A stretch of DNA of 64,000 nt from Cycas panzhihuaensis. Lineage: Eukaryota > Cycadophyta. The notes under the pieces were generated by a model. It saw only the letters and a program-made list of their open reading frames with translations, had not been told where the DNA came from and made no database searches. Of this stretch, positions 46,560-57,895 are shown in pieces. The translations under genes were made by a program, and so were the position numbers. How positions within the stretch are numbered: position 1 is the stretch's first letter; each line of letters starts with the position of its first letter. Location of the stretch: the NCBI GenBank assembly GCA_023213395.1, contig CM041465.1, forward strand, positions 58,473,741 to 58,537,740, read 5' to 3'.

Positions 46560-47770
46560 GGTCAAATTCTTGGAGTAGGACGGCCCAACGACCGGCCCTA
46601 CCCGTCAAATCCGAACGAGTAAGTAAGTATCTCAAGGGATTGGATTGAACAATCACCTTGGTAGTGTTGCCGAGCAAGTAGTGCCTAAACTTCTTGGTGG
46701 CATGAACCAAGGAGAGGCATTCCTTCTCGGCAGGGGAATAGTTAAGCTTGGCAGCCACGAGGGTGCGACTGATGAAATATATAGCTCTCTCAGTTCCTGA
46801 GTCGTCCTCCTGAGCGAGCATAGCGCCCAAGGACTCGTCAGTCACTGAGGTATACAGGATGAAGGGCCTATCGAACCGGGGAGGTGCCAACGTAGGAGCA
46901 GAAGCCAAGGCTTCCTTGAGTCCTTCGAAGGCCTTTTGGGTCTTGTCGAACCAGGCAAAAGGAGCTCCCTTCTTCAACAGGTTTGTGAGGGGTTTAGCCA
47001 CAAATAAGTCGACTAAGAAGCGCCTCAGGAAACCAAGCCTGCCTAGAAACAACTTAATCTGCCATTGAGTTCTAGGTGGCGGCATGTCGAGGATCACCCT
47101 GACTTTGTCAGGGTAGATCTCACCCCGCTTGATACGAGGAATCCAAGGAGTTTGCCCGAGGTAACGACAAACACACATTTAAGTGGATTAAGGTCGACGT
47201 GATACTCACAAGATCGTGAGAAGATGGCGCCAAGTCGGAAGGGTGATGGGCTCACACGGAAAGACCCATCATATCATCCATAAAGACCTCCAACGTGTCG
47301 TTGATGAGGTCGTGGAAGATGAAATGCATGGCTCTTTGGTAAGTAGCACCGATTTTTAAGGCCAAAGGGCATCGCCTTATAGGTGAAGGTACCCCAAGGA
47401 GTAGTGAAGGCCATCTTATGGCGGTCTTCGGGAGAAATCTGAATTTGGTTGTAACTGGAGAAGCCGTCCATTAGGGACATCACTTCGAATCTGGCAGTGC
47501 GATCAATGATCTGATCCAAGAAGGGTAATGGGAAATTGTCCTTAGGACAAGCGTTGTTGATGTCACGAAAGTCGACACATATATGGATTGCCCCGTTCTT
47601 TTTAGCAACGGGAACAATGTTGGAGACCCACTTGGGGTAGTCAATAGAAGTAATGAGCCAGTCTGAAGCTTCTCTACCTCCATCTTGACGGCGGCAGAGA
47701 GCTTGCAAAGGGGACGCTCGCACGCAGGCGGCGCCAGAAAGGGTGGTGAGGTTATGAGTGACAATCGAGG
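46560..47770 (-). pseudogene. reverse transcriptase and first RNase H of A
   Basis: RT on the minus strand: SIDYPKWVSNIVPVAKKNGAIHICVDFRD, NNACPKDNFPLPFLDQII, FEVMSLMDGFSSYNQIQI and FTTPWGTFTYKAMPFGLKN (47723-47340). After a break comes PPPRTQWQIKLFLGRLGFLRRF (47100-47030). RNase H at 46870-46650: RPFILYTSVTDESLGAMLAQ, YSPAEKECLSLVHATKKFRHYL, VIVQSNPLRYLL. The usual Asp of T-D-A-S and of H-T-D-H-K are both absent, so this domain looks inactive. That fits a lineage that relies on the downstream aRNH. Confidence 0.85.
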
Positions 47771-48701
47771 GTCGATTCCTTCATGTCAAGATAATCCCAC
47801 ACGAAAATGTCTTGAAACTCCCGGAGCAAGGGAGTATTCCTTACCTCATCAGAGAACATTCCAACCCAACCTTAATGACCTTGCCCGGGGCCAAGACTAC
47901 GTCCTGGGTTGCCCCCATGCACATGGCGTTGCCCTCCTCGAAGTGGAGAGGGGCAAGATCAACGGGAGGTGGAGGAATAAGAGATGGGATCGGATCAGCA
48001 AGCGTGGATCTGATCGCAAGGATCTTCTGGTGACCAAGCCGGTGGTGACCAGAAGGCAGGTTAGGCACAAGGCCTGCTAGATGCTCGAGTAGGGCTTCAT
48101 CGTCCTCGAAATAATCCACCCCATGGATGACCTTACTTCGAGTAGGAGAAGCACCGGAGGGAGTGAGAGTAATGGGACCGTGATGACCATTGGGTTGCTC
48201 AGCTTCCTCACGGAAATCTGAAGGAAAAATGGAAAGGTGCCCCTCGGAAGGAGCGAAAGGCAATTCCTCAAAACCATTACCTATGGGGGTAATGAAAAGG
48301 AGAATCGACAAAGTGTCAACACGAGCGATGACGTGTGACACGCACGAGGGGCTAGCCTCACCAACGAGAGAGGTTCTAGACGGGGATCTAGAACAAGGCA
48401 GGTGCGACCTATTGGCGCGAAGGAAAGAGACGGGGTAAGGACAAACCTCGTCTTCGTCAAGCGGCTCATTGTCGCTGAACGAAGCAAGGTACCCGTAACT
48501 CCCAACGCCAATAGGGGCAAACCGCATGAGACTAGGAGGAGAAGACGCGAGGTCTTCTTCGGACGGATTAGGTATCCCAATAGAGCAAGTTGAGACATGA
48601 GTGGATGAACCTTGGTTTGCTGAACTGGTAGAGTGAGTTTGTTTAGTAAAAGGGCGTTCGCGGGGGATTACTCTCATTCGTCCGTCATGGACGAATTTAA
48701 G
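47771..48701 (-). pseudogene. protease-RT linker of A
   Basis: One frame (48677-47841) directly follows the TAA at 48702-48704. It reads LKFVHDGRMRVIPRERP across the stop, then FAPIGVGSYGYLASFSDNEP, a long acidic/proline stretch, and CMGATQDVVLAPGKVIKVGLEC near 47900-47850. The end of the linker (EEYSLLFQEFQDIFVW in B) leads into RT. It has no enzymatic domain. In Ogre elements an intron is removed between protease and RT; no obvious donor or acceptor stands out here. Confidence 0.65.
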
Positions 48702-51700
48702 TTATCCCCAAAGGGTCGAGCACACGGCTCCCATTTGATCGAGCCAAGGACGACCTAGAAGGAGGTTGTAATCCACATCAACGTTAAGGACTACAACGTC
48801 GGCAAGAACGGTCTTACCCTCAAGGGTAAGCGGAATCGCAACAGATCCCAAAGGGGTCTTCTCGCTACCGTCATACCCTTGGCATCGCCAGGGAACAGGT
48901 TCTAAGGCAGAAATACCAAGCTCTTGCATGACACGCAAGGGCATGGCATTGACGGAAGAACCGTTGTCGACAACAGTTCTTCGAAGAGTACAATTAGGCG
49001 TATCGATGGTGATGGTGAATGGGAAGTTCCACTGACGTTCCCTCTCACCAGCAGGGGGAAGATCCTTAGGATCAAAGGAAATAGCGGGTCCACAACCTTG
49101 GGCGACACCCAAAGCATGGACAGGTACATCACTCGATCCTAAAGCTTCCAGGAGGAGGGTTCGTTGCTCGGGACAACTCCTCAAAACGTCCATCAAGGAC
49201 ATTCCTACAGCGACCGTATGGAGCTCGTCCACGACAGAGAAAGGCTTACCCTTCCCAGTGGGTTGGGTAAGTGCCCTTCGGAAATCATAACGACCCGGGC
49301 GTATAGGAATAGCCTTGGGAAAGAGAGGGACTTCCAAAGGAAGGGTCTCCGGAAGAGGGTTAGAAGGAGCGGGAGGACAAAAAGCTCCCGCTGCTTCCTT
49401 AGTGGCTTGAGAGCGCATAAGGGCAAAAGTGGGAGTTACTTCAAGCAACTGGATCACCTTCTTCCCCTGCTCGTGGTCGTGAAGGCGACGGGGTGCGACG
49501 GCCAGGAGAACGAGAAGAGGAAGAAGAATTCCTAGCGCCCTTCCCTTTATCGCGGGAAGGATGAGGATCAGGCGATCTTCCTCAGTTACGGGTGTTCTTG
49601 GTTTGGGTATTGTGATCACGTTCCCCGTGCTTAGGGAACGGATCTTTATGAACTGGTTGAACCAAATTAGGCCTTGAGGCCCGTTTGGGGGAAGAATCGC
49701 ATCGAGGGGCATCCTTTGGATCTTTGGGCCCTACAACGCGAATCGTCAGGAAGCAATCCCCATGAATGGAGCACCACTTCTTCTCAAGTGGAGGGTCAGA
49801 CCTTCTCGCTTGAGAGGACTGAGCGTTTCCATTCCTGGGAAGAGGAGCTTGGGTAGTTTGTTGGACTTGTTTGTTTGATATAGGAGATGAAGGATCTTGA
49901 AGCTTGAGCTCCTTCATCGTACGCTCGAATGAGCGTATAGCTGATGTGAGAGGGTCTAAAGTCCTCTCAGTAGGATGAGAGGAAGACCACGTCGGCTGGG
50001 AAGGTTTGGTATCTTTGGTAGGGGGTGGTGCCTCACGGTGTTGTGAGGGCTTAAGAGGTTTCTTGAGACCCGCTTGGATCTCAATAGCCTCCAACGCCAA
50101 GCACTTGGTGATCGCGGAATCACATGTGGTCGCCCCCATCTTGAGGACTTCCACGTGGACTTCGGGACGAAGCGCATTGACGAACAGGTCTCGCTTCAGC
50201 TCCTCGGGCAATGTTGCCTTAGTGGAGTGGAGCAAGTCGTGGAATCGCCGCACAAAGTCACGATTCATCTCATCGTGACCTTGTTTGAGCGAGAGGAGAG
50301 ACTTCATTTCGCTCTCGAATGGACGAGCTACATCAAAATAGTTGATGAACTCATCCACCAATTGCTGGAATGAATGGATTGAATGGGCGGGGAGACCAGA
50401 GAACCATTTGAGGCGTCACCGCAAGGATCTCGGGAATAGTTTCATCAAAATATGGTCGAAGCCCAAGAATCGATGCATGCCATAGAAAACTATGGACATG
50501 CTCATTGGAGTCTTATGAAGTTCCATCGAATCTAGGAACTGGGGGATGAGGCGCAAGTTGGTTCACAACGCCAACCGAAAGAGGGGTTGACCTAAAGTCC
50601 ATGAAGGGGCGCGCCCTTGCCTGAACCGTAGGATCAACGAATGTCGAAGTAGGTAACGCACAAGGAGCGGGTGGGGGTGGAACGCCCATCTCTCCTTGAG
50701 GAAGCGCCCCTTGCTGAAAAGAGGCGTGGGGGTAGGTGCCTTGGAAGGGAGTCGGGTTCCCTTGCGAAGGCACAACGGATGGGATTGCGTTGGAAGAAGG
50801 GTAAGATGGATGTGGAACTGGGTTTTGCCCATATGGGCCACCCGTAGGTGGAGCAACCCCATATGGGTGTAGCGGATCCACCCCATAAATGGGCAGACGA
50901 CTTCCTCTACCCTGCCCCCAAGGTTGAGAGGTATATCCTGGGGGAACGTAGAAGGAAGCACCAATGTGCTGGGCTGGAGGATGCGTGGGAGCGGATCCCA
51001 CATGACTAGTGGTTGGAAAGCTAGTAGGGCCAATAGGCCTACTAGGGATGGTATGTGCCACATTAGGGGATGGCACATTGGTTTGATTAGGAGCAGGTAT
51101 GCTAACCCTCAATTGAGAGAAAGACACACCACGAGAAGATCCTAAGGCATTAGGACCTTGATGAGAGACGGAAGGTGCCACGCACGCCCCCACTGCAGGG
51201 AACGAGTGGGACGTACGTGTAGGCACAAAGGGATTTGTGGTCATAGGAGGGTGGATTAGGATGAGGCATGAGGTGGGGGAGCGGAAGAGGAAGAGGCCCC
51301 TCCACGAAGGACATCCTCAAACCACCTAGGACGTGGTTGCAAGCATGCTGCGCGGCAACACTCGTTGAAAGCTGCAACTACGTCAACTGGAGGTGTCTCA
51401 ACACACTCGTAAGAGGTGATCGAAACCTCAAACAAGGTAGGATCCTCGGAACGTTCCTCATAAGAATTGCCAACTACGTGGCAACCCTCAAGAGGAACGG
51501 GTCCTTCTACAGCGTGGGTAGAAGGATGAGCATCGAAAGAAAGGGGTTGGTCGTTTGGATAATAAAGGGGGTCGTCACCCTCTTGGGTGGACCCGGGAAT
51601 AACAGGAGGAAAGGCATGGGTTTCCATGGCTGAAGTATGGTAGGTCCAATCGGAAGAGTATCCCTCCATAGTCGGATCGGAATCCGACGAGGCAAGAAGG

Positions 51701-51762
51701 CGATACTCGGGGTCCTCTAACAAAGGAGGTAGACCGCGCAAACGACGAGAGAAACGCCGCAT
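48702..51762 (-). pseudogene. gag-protease of element A
   Basis: The ATG at 51762-51760 starts MRRFSRRLRGLPPLLEDPEYRLL; C and A agree from here on. The N-terminal 400 residues are Pro/Ser/Tyr-rich with SYVPPGYTSQPWGQ-like repeats. Capsid core: LVDEFINYFDVARPFESEM and ELKRDLFVNALRPEVHVEVLKMG (50350-50130). The zinc segment is KKWCSIHGDCF near 49770. Protease: FTITIDTPNCTLRRTVVDNGSSVNAMP (49010-48940), GYDGSEKTPLGS, VDYNLLLGRPWLDQMGAVCSTLWG, then TAA at 48702-48704. Three or more frameshifts separate the open pieces, with few stop codons. The domains match Ogre-type gag-protease. Confidence 0.8.
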
Positions 51763-51913
51763 GCAAGGTCAACCAACAATGTTAGGAAAGGAGAAAGAGC
51801 GGTAAAACACACGCGTTGGGGGTTACCCAACGTGGAGATCGAGATAAGTATGAAAAGGATCACACAAGAGTAGCGAAACCAACTGAAGAGAGTGAAACTA
51901 GCTCCCTTACTGG

Positions 51914-51934
51914 CAGTCCCCAGTATGGTCGCCA
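51914..51934 (-). other. primer-binding site of A
   Basis: On the minus strand TGGCGACCATACTGGGGACTG, one base from the LTR. The blocks TGGCGAC and CTGGGGA match the complement of plant tRNA-Arg (as in Ogre); four central bases differ. C shares the CCATAC centre, so this is the family sequence and not a private mutation. Confidence 0.7.
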
Positions 51935-51935
51935 G

Positions 51936-54478
51936 TGGACGTGCTGCTATGGGATAACTACCTAACTGATAGGTGTAAGGGTGAGTGAGTGGAATGATAG
52001 AAGGTGGGACCTAAAAGGTGGGTAACTACCACACGAGGCGCCCGTCTTGGAGCGAGTTTGGGATCCGCAATGGAGTATGGCTACTATCGGGTGACCCTTC
52101 ACCGCTCAATAAGGGGTGAAGGTGCGAGGAAAACACAGGTTGACACGGAATAGGACCCTCCCACCCTTGGGTGGCCAGAAGGGGGGAAGAGAAGACCTAG
52201 TGGAGACAGGCCAAGAGCAATCCTACGCAACCTAGCAGGCACACGAGTGATGCGGGAAGCAAGGCACTCGTGTGGTTAAGGAGAGAGGAGGAAAGGTAGG
52301 GGGGAGGAGGACTCCTACAATCTTTCCTACGAATGATAAAGATGCATGAAACAAGACAAACGAATCGCAAACAAGTACTAAACCAATTTTCCCTTTTATC
52401 CTTTAGTGTACTAATTACTACAAAAGAAATAAGAGGAAAAGAAAGGGTAGTGAGGGGAACGAACGTGCACCGGAGCGAAGGCGCAGACAGTAACCTTCTC
52501 AAGGAGCACCCAAACACTGCTGTGACGTCTTGGATGCGAGATATTGCGGACGAAGAGGGGGCTTCCTTACCTTCCCCGGAAAAATCAAATGCGATACCAA
52601 GAAAGAAAAGAAGCGCTAACTAAGAAATGAAGTAGCATGAAAACATAACGCATATGAAGGTGCTTACCGGTAGCTAGGCCCACGGGCGATGCACTCCACG
52701 CTTCCCAAGTACCTGCAAGCAATAGCGGTCTCTTTCTTCCCGAAGGAAGAGCACTAACATGCAACGCAAAAACTCTAACAATATATGCCTAAATAACATA
52801 AACGAGAATTTGAATATACATATGTTAGTGTTAATCCAACAATGAAAGTATCGAAAGAAAGTGACCAACGTGAAAGTAAATGATTGGGTAAGCCTCGGAG
52901 TGGCCTATCTCCCGCAAATGATGCCCAAACCTCCCCCCAAGAGCCACGAGGCAGCGGGGAGAAAGTCAAGAGCAAGGGCTGGAAAAATGGCAGCAAAAAG
53001 GGGCAAAGAAAGGCCCAAGGGTACCCACGGCGGACCGGGATGCTATGAGGAGCAAACCGGGTGACCCGGGGAACAAAGATGGAGCAAGAAACCAGCGGTT
53101 GGGACTTATGAGTGATGCCCAAACCCAAGCAAAAGGCCCCAAATCAGCGCTGCAACTTGTGACAAATACCGGTTTGGGCAACCAAAGGAGCCTTCAAACC
53201 CTTGTTTGCAAGCCAAGGCAAGACGGGCGAGAGGGAGGTTTTGGGGGCTAAGAGCCGCCTAGGAGCGTGGAAGGTGGTACGGAATCCACCCGGCTCCTCC
53301 AAAGCCTATGTAACCCCTCAACGCCGCGCCTTGACAAAGAAACGCAGTAAGAAGCACAGGGAGAGTGGTATAACAGCCTCCAAAAGGGAGGACAACCAAC
53401 TCTCAAGCAACAAGTAAGAGCAAACAAGCTGAAGCATGAATATCACAAGAAAACAAGCATAAAAACAAGGAATACCTAAAGAGAAGAGGCAAGGGATTTG
53501 CCTCAGTCAAGGGCAGCAGAGAGGGACTGATAAATCAGCCCAGATATGAAGTAGAGCAGGTTTGAGGCCCTGCTACGGAGGTGTGACGGGAAACACCTGT
53601 ACTTGGGGCGCTTATGGACTGCCTGGACGAAGACCAACTGGGAACCACTTCAAAGGAGCCCTCTCCAAGGCATTTGAGGGGCTGGGAGAATGTCTTAGCC
53701 ATGCCAAAGGAGAGTTGGGCACTGTATGAAGAGTGCAGGTCCAGTTGATGCAGCAAACAACAGAGAGAAGTAGGACAGGAGAGTATTTCCTTGAGATCAA
53801 TTCCAAAAGTGAGCCAAAAGATCCTTGAAAATGAGCCAAAAAGGGCTTAAGTACTCAAGCAAAACCCTAAAGTGTGCGATTAGGGTGCACCGAAGAGAAA
53901 TAAGCGAGCCACGTGGCGTGTGCAATAAATGAAATCGCCAATTTTAAAATAACTGAGACAAAATAACGGGAATCGATCATGCAGGAATTTGATCATGATC
54001 TGTGGTCTGCGAAAAATCGGCAGACGCACCTAGAGCCAAAACTGGGGCCCACCAGGGTCTAAGTGAGGCGGGGCAGAGAAAAAGCTAACAGGCAGCTAAA
54101 ACACCCACCCGAGAGCAAACAAGCCAACAAAATGGGTCCAAAGGAGAAAAAATAGGGCTCGAGTGGGGTGGCAAGTTGACCAAGCGATGATGAGTCATCA
54201 TACAGTGAGGTGGCACGAACCTAGTGGATCTGGAGGCGAGGAGGCGGATCTTGGGAAGTAATACGGTCACCAGGGTGCCATACTCGCTAGGAGTGTGCCC
54301 CTGCTATAGTCGTCATAGGCTAAAATAAGTGTGGATGACTACAAGGTCACCCACAAAGTCATACACATGCAGGTACGTAAGCAAACATCCAGTAAAAGAA
54401 AGCGATGATAATGCGAGAGACATACCTGCACTTACCTGAGTCGGTGATTCCGTATCCATTCCCGGAAGCCAGGAAATA
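51936..54478 (-). repeat. 5' LTR of A
   Basis: 2,543 bp; on the plus strand it begins TGGACGTGCTGCTA and ends CCAGGAAATA, where the partner ends GCAGGAAACA, so the terminal CA is now TA. Direct repeat of 38704-41235. Followed by GTAAC. Confidence 0.95.
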
Positions 54479-54574
54479 GTAACCTATAGTTTTGAATCTT
54501 TTTACAGCCATCCAAGAGGATATAGTTTTGGACGTGCATTCATCTTTAATCCCAGCTTCTTCACTAATACTTTT
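54479..54574 (-). pseudogene. protease C-terminus of gypsy E
   Basis: The minus strand reads TISKVLVKKLGLKMNARPKLYPLGWL, a stop, then KDSKL. Plant gypsy proteases have N.VS..LV.KLGL.....P.PY.LGW in this place, just after the D-S-G active site. The first bases 54479-54483 are the right duplication of A, so the frame resumes at 38703 with the RFIDEVEYEVVPLD spacer. The active site itself is lost beyond copia F. Confidence 0.75.
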
Positions 54575-54579
54575 GATAT

Positions 54580-55017
54580 TGTTGAAAGAAGGGCACATGC
54601 ACAACGTAATCACAGAATCATAAAATATGCAAACACAGGTAATAAGATAATACTGCACATGTACATAGGTTGATAGGTGGAAAACCCTTCTGGGAAAGAA
54701 AAACCACCTCCTAAAGTTTTATTTTTATGAAGAATAGCTGTAAATAGAAAACCAAACAGGTAAACCACCTAACACCTAAACCAACCTTTGAAAAGGCATA
54801 TAGACAACCCTCCTAGATTCATGGAACTATCTCCTTGAATCTAGAAGATGAATTTATACAATGAAAGGTTTGTTGAAATGTAGATCTGCATTTCAACCAC
54901 CTTTCACATAATATAAATTAATAAACATTAAAGTATAAACATTATGATAACTTAAATATACATTTACACATGTGACTTAAATATGATCTTTGAAAAGATT
55001 ACATTAACATTCTAACA
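54580..55017 (-). repeat. 3' LTR of copia F
   Basis: On the minus strand begins TGTTAGAATGTTAATG after a purine tract (TTAAAGGTGGA, complement of 55018-55028) and ends TTTCAACA. It is next to the RNase H of F. GATAT at 54575-54579 would be one target duplication; its partner is outside the window. Confidence 0.75.
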
Positions 55018-55079
55018 TCCACCTTTAATGTAAACTTTTGTGCTGTAGAAAAAGAAGGTCTTCATCTTGGTGATCCCCC

Positions 55080-55280
55080 TTTGATGGAGACTTCTTTTAT
55101 CTGCAACAAATCTCTAAGATTTAGAAACTTTACTTCAGTTAAAGACTTCGTAAGAATGTCAGCAATCTGTAAATCTATTAGATAATAAGACAAAGAAATA
55201 AGATTATCAGTAACTAAATTACGAATAAAATGCTAATGTAATTCAATATGCTTAGTCCTAAAATGAGAAACTAGATTTGT
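55080..55280 (-). pseudogene. copia F RNase H C-terminus
   Basis: The minus strand from 55280 reads TNLVSHFRTKHIELH, then HFIRNLVTDNLISL, then DLQIADILTKSLTEVKFLNLRDLL. This is the copia RNase H tail (H.RTKHIE...HF.R, then Q.ADI.TK.L). One TAG interrupts it at a Trp/Gln position. The match stops at 55280, where element B begins, so the rest of F was displaced or lies beyond the window. Confidence 0.75.
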
Positions 55281-55958
55281 AACCGGCTCTCGTACGAAAC
55301 CAGAGCCATTTCCTTACGCAGCGGAGCGCCACCCAACTTTGGAGGCACGTCGAGAGAGATCTGACCGTCGGATCGGAGAGCGGAGAGAGCCAGCACGACC
55401 GACCAGACGACATGGTGATAGCGAGACCAGATCCAGTGAGTGAAAATCACTAAACCTGACCCAAATTGAAGTTTAAAGTTTGTGGTTTTTGTAGTTTTTG
55501 TAGTAATTTTTGCATAGTCTTAGTGCCCCTTATGGGCAACGGAAGGCTTCCCGGGATCCGAATCAGACCCAGAAAGAGGCGGGGACCTGGGCATTAGGGA
55601 GCCCTGGTCCCGGTGGGCCCCACGGGGTCCACCAGAAGAAATTTTTTAGTTTTTTGGGTAGAAAACCCCCCCTTTAGGGGGGTCACCGTTCGTACCGCGG
55701 CAATGATCTCGGTGCTGCGATCATTGCCGTGGGCCCCACATCGCCACGGGACCCGTGCCAAACTTAGCTGCAGCTAAGTTTGGTCTTGACGAAGGCAGGA
55801 AGGCAGAAAAATAGACATGAGGGCCAAAAGAGCCCCAAATCTCAGGCAGGGGGAGATTTGAGAGAGAGAGAGGTAATAATAGCTGACATGAGACTGACTT
55901 GAAGTGTTTTTGGTGTGAACAGGCTGTCCTCGCGGTAGATAACCGCGAGAATGTTGGT

Positions 55959-57895
55959 ATGGCTATGCTGAGTTACATGGAGATGATGACTCAGGAGGAT
56001 AGGGACATGTTGGAGAGGTGCGGCCTGTACAAGGCCCTCAAGACACCTCAGTACACGTCGGACTGTAGGTGGTGGATATAGTGTCCCATTGGGACCGAAG
56101 GAGGCATGTGTTCCACCTACTGCAGGTGGGGGATGTGATCGTCACGCCGAGGGATATCCGTGGACATCGGGAGTTCAGTGATAGGGAGGCCGGTGAGACT
56201 CGGGACACTGCCCAACACTGAGGCAAGACAGGGAGGCGCCTGCATTCTTCACAGGTGAGCCGGCAGTGGACGGAGGGGAGCACCCTCCGCATGCCTGCTA
56301 TCTGGGATTCCTCGAGTGAGGAAGATGATCATATTGTGCATTCTGTTCCGGATTTCCCGGAAGCAGAATTATAGAGAGATTCCAGGAGGATGGATGGATG
56401 CAGTTCACCGCTGCGAAGCCAACGAGAGGATGGTGGCGACCACGATAGCGGCGAACCTAGTCGCACAGCTGGACACTATCAGGACGTCCGGAAGAGGAGG
56501 ACTATCATCCAGCACACTGTTACAGTGTTGGTATTTTGATCACTTCGCGGCAGTGGCACCAGCAGGGGGACCTCACCCTATCACAGATCAGGCCCCGATG
56601 GTCCACAGATGGCAGACTCGACTAAGGGGGACGGAGGACAGAGCCCATGTTAGACGCTCGGTGGAGGCCACATCACTAGACCTCCTGACCCTCCCAGACT
56701 ACATAGCTGAGCCGTACAGGATGGTGAGGTGGGATAGTGACGATGAGGCGGGCAGAGCAGGAATGCCCACGGGAGATGACAACAGTGATGATGGGGACGA
56801 TGGAGATAGTGGAGATAGCGGGGCCGGCCTGTCATGACCTGCAGGGAAGGCAGGTCCTTCAGGGACAACAGGACAGACATAGGGTCCATCCGGGGCTGCC
56901 GGAGGAGAGGCAGGCCCATCAGGAGCACAGGGCGAGGTCAGAGGACCCGTGACTAGGGCCCGCAGGCTATGGATCACGATGGGATCTACAGGGACGAGAG
57001 CTGGGGCCACCCCCACGAGGAGAGGGACCCAGGCAGAGGAGGTGCCCGAAGACGAGGCACCTGCAATGAAGTGAGAGCTAGGAGGAGAGGATGCCGCGCG
57101 ACCGGAGGATCAGGCGGCCACAGCAGGTGAGAGCCAACATTTTCCAAAGTCATTTAGCATCGAGATAGAAGTTTGGTTTGCTTTGATCATGGTATATAGA
57201 CTGACACATGGCGTGTTGCATTGGTAGGTATAGTAGAGATCAGGAGACTGATAGAGGCTGTGGCGAGGGAGATATTCCCTCAGGTGTATGCAGAGGGGCA
57301 ACCGCCCATCCAGGCAGGTGATGAGCCTAGAGCGGCGGGAGCCCACAGAGAGGCATTCGCCCCGATGGTGAGGGCGAGGGACATATGGGCTGCAGAGTCC
57401 CAAGAGCATGCCACATCCCAGGGATGACTGCAGCAGGAGAGAGATGACGCGAGGCGCGAGAGGGATGACGCGCGATGCGAGAGAGATGAGCTGCAAGGAC
57501 GGGTCCAGACTCTAGAGGCACAGGGTGGTGCAGGCGGAGATAGCGAGAGCAGGACCCAGCTGATAATCGTCACAGAGCATCTTAGGATGACAGAGGAGGT
57601 ACTCCGGGGAGAGTGGGATCGTATCCAGGCCAGATACGATCAGCTAGTAGCACGGATGGTCTCGAGGTCGAGTCGGAGCAGGACACGGACCCACACGACG
57701 ACGACGACCCCGAGACGACCTAGGGATGAGGAGAGCGAGGCAGGCAGCTCGCGGAGGCCCAAGAGGAGCCTCGGAGGCATGTGGTCCCCAGGAGAGGGAT
57801 CACAGAGACCGGGAGATGGCACCCAGAGCGGCCACAACAAGAGGATATGTACATGCAGATCGACAGGGAAAGACGGCCTGTGGGGTCATATATAG
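55959..57895 (+). pseudogene. antisense plant-mobile-domain-like gene in B (best copy)
   Basis: ATG at 55959 (MAMLSYMEMMTQEDRDMLERCGLYKALKTP). Exon 1 (to 57126) then has SHWDRRRHVFHL and VIVTPRDIR, shared with the plant mobile domain. It continues with SSEEDDHIVH, FPEAEL-like sequence and the 56316-56837 frame: VAQLDTIRTSGRGGLSS, FDHFAAVAPAGGPHPI, MVHRWQTRLRGTEDRAHVRRS, YRMVRWDSDDEAGRAGM, ending in an Asp/Gly-rich tail. Exon 2 (57228-57895) gives IVEIRRLIEAVAREIFPQVYAEG, GQPPIQAGDEP, then the charged helix EEVLRGEWDRIQARYDQL and a basic Arg/Ser tail. At least three frame changes occur. It runs opposite to the element, so its intron is not removed from the element's genomic RNA. Confidence 0.65.
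57127..57227 (+). other. GT-AG intron of the antisense gene in B
   Basis: Donor CACAGCAG|GTGAGAG, acceptor CATTGGTAG|GTATAG, 101 bp, T-rich before the acceptor. The join gives GGT ATA GTA GAG, phase 1, continuing the exon 2 frame. C has the same phase and position with a different interior. Confidence 0.7.

Larger units (their letters stand above)
38704..54478 (-). mobile_element. Tat/Ogre-like LTR retrotransposon A with antisense gene
   Basis: A 15.8-kb element on the minus strand: 5' LTR at right (51936-54478), primer site, gag, protease, linker, RT, degenerate RNase H, integrase, an oppositely oriented plant-mobile-domain-like gene (plus strand), aRNH and the 3' LTR (38704-41235). Family placement rests on the DNGSS protease, the RT blocks, the aRNH and a tRNA-Arg-like primer site, all known in Tat/Ogre. 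The frame is broken mostly by short indels rather than stops. It is inserted in gypsy E. Compared with B it lacks 584 bp inside the antisense gene. Confidence 0.9.
30326..54574 (-). mobile_element. Ty3/gypsy element E, discontinuous host of D, A and F
   Basis: Minus-strand pieces at 54479-54574 (protease end), 37005-38703 (protease-RT spacer, RT, RNase H) and 30326-31772 (integrase to C-terminus) join in order. The 5-bp duplications of A (GTAAC/GTAAT) and D (GTTTG/GTTTA) mark the joins. The motif set resembles plant gypsy polyproteins with EVVPLD and SV.NV.N blocks, the latter near the usual chromodomain position. Copia F lies at the right edge of the surviving protease, with GATAT next to its LTR. 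Confidence 0.75.

Noticed and set aside
57606-57634. Perfect inverted repeat GATCGTATC...GATACGATC, also in A and C
   Set aside because: It lies within the conserved coding helix DRIQARYDQ of exon 2, and protein constraint explains it; no sign of a separate element.
55959-57895. The antisense gene of B as a host single-copy gene
   Set aside because: It is flanked on both sides by family sequence collinear with A, and recurs at the same place in A and C.
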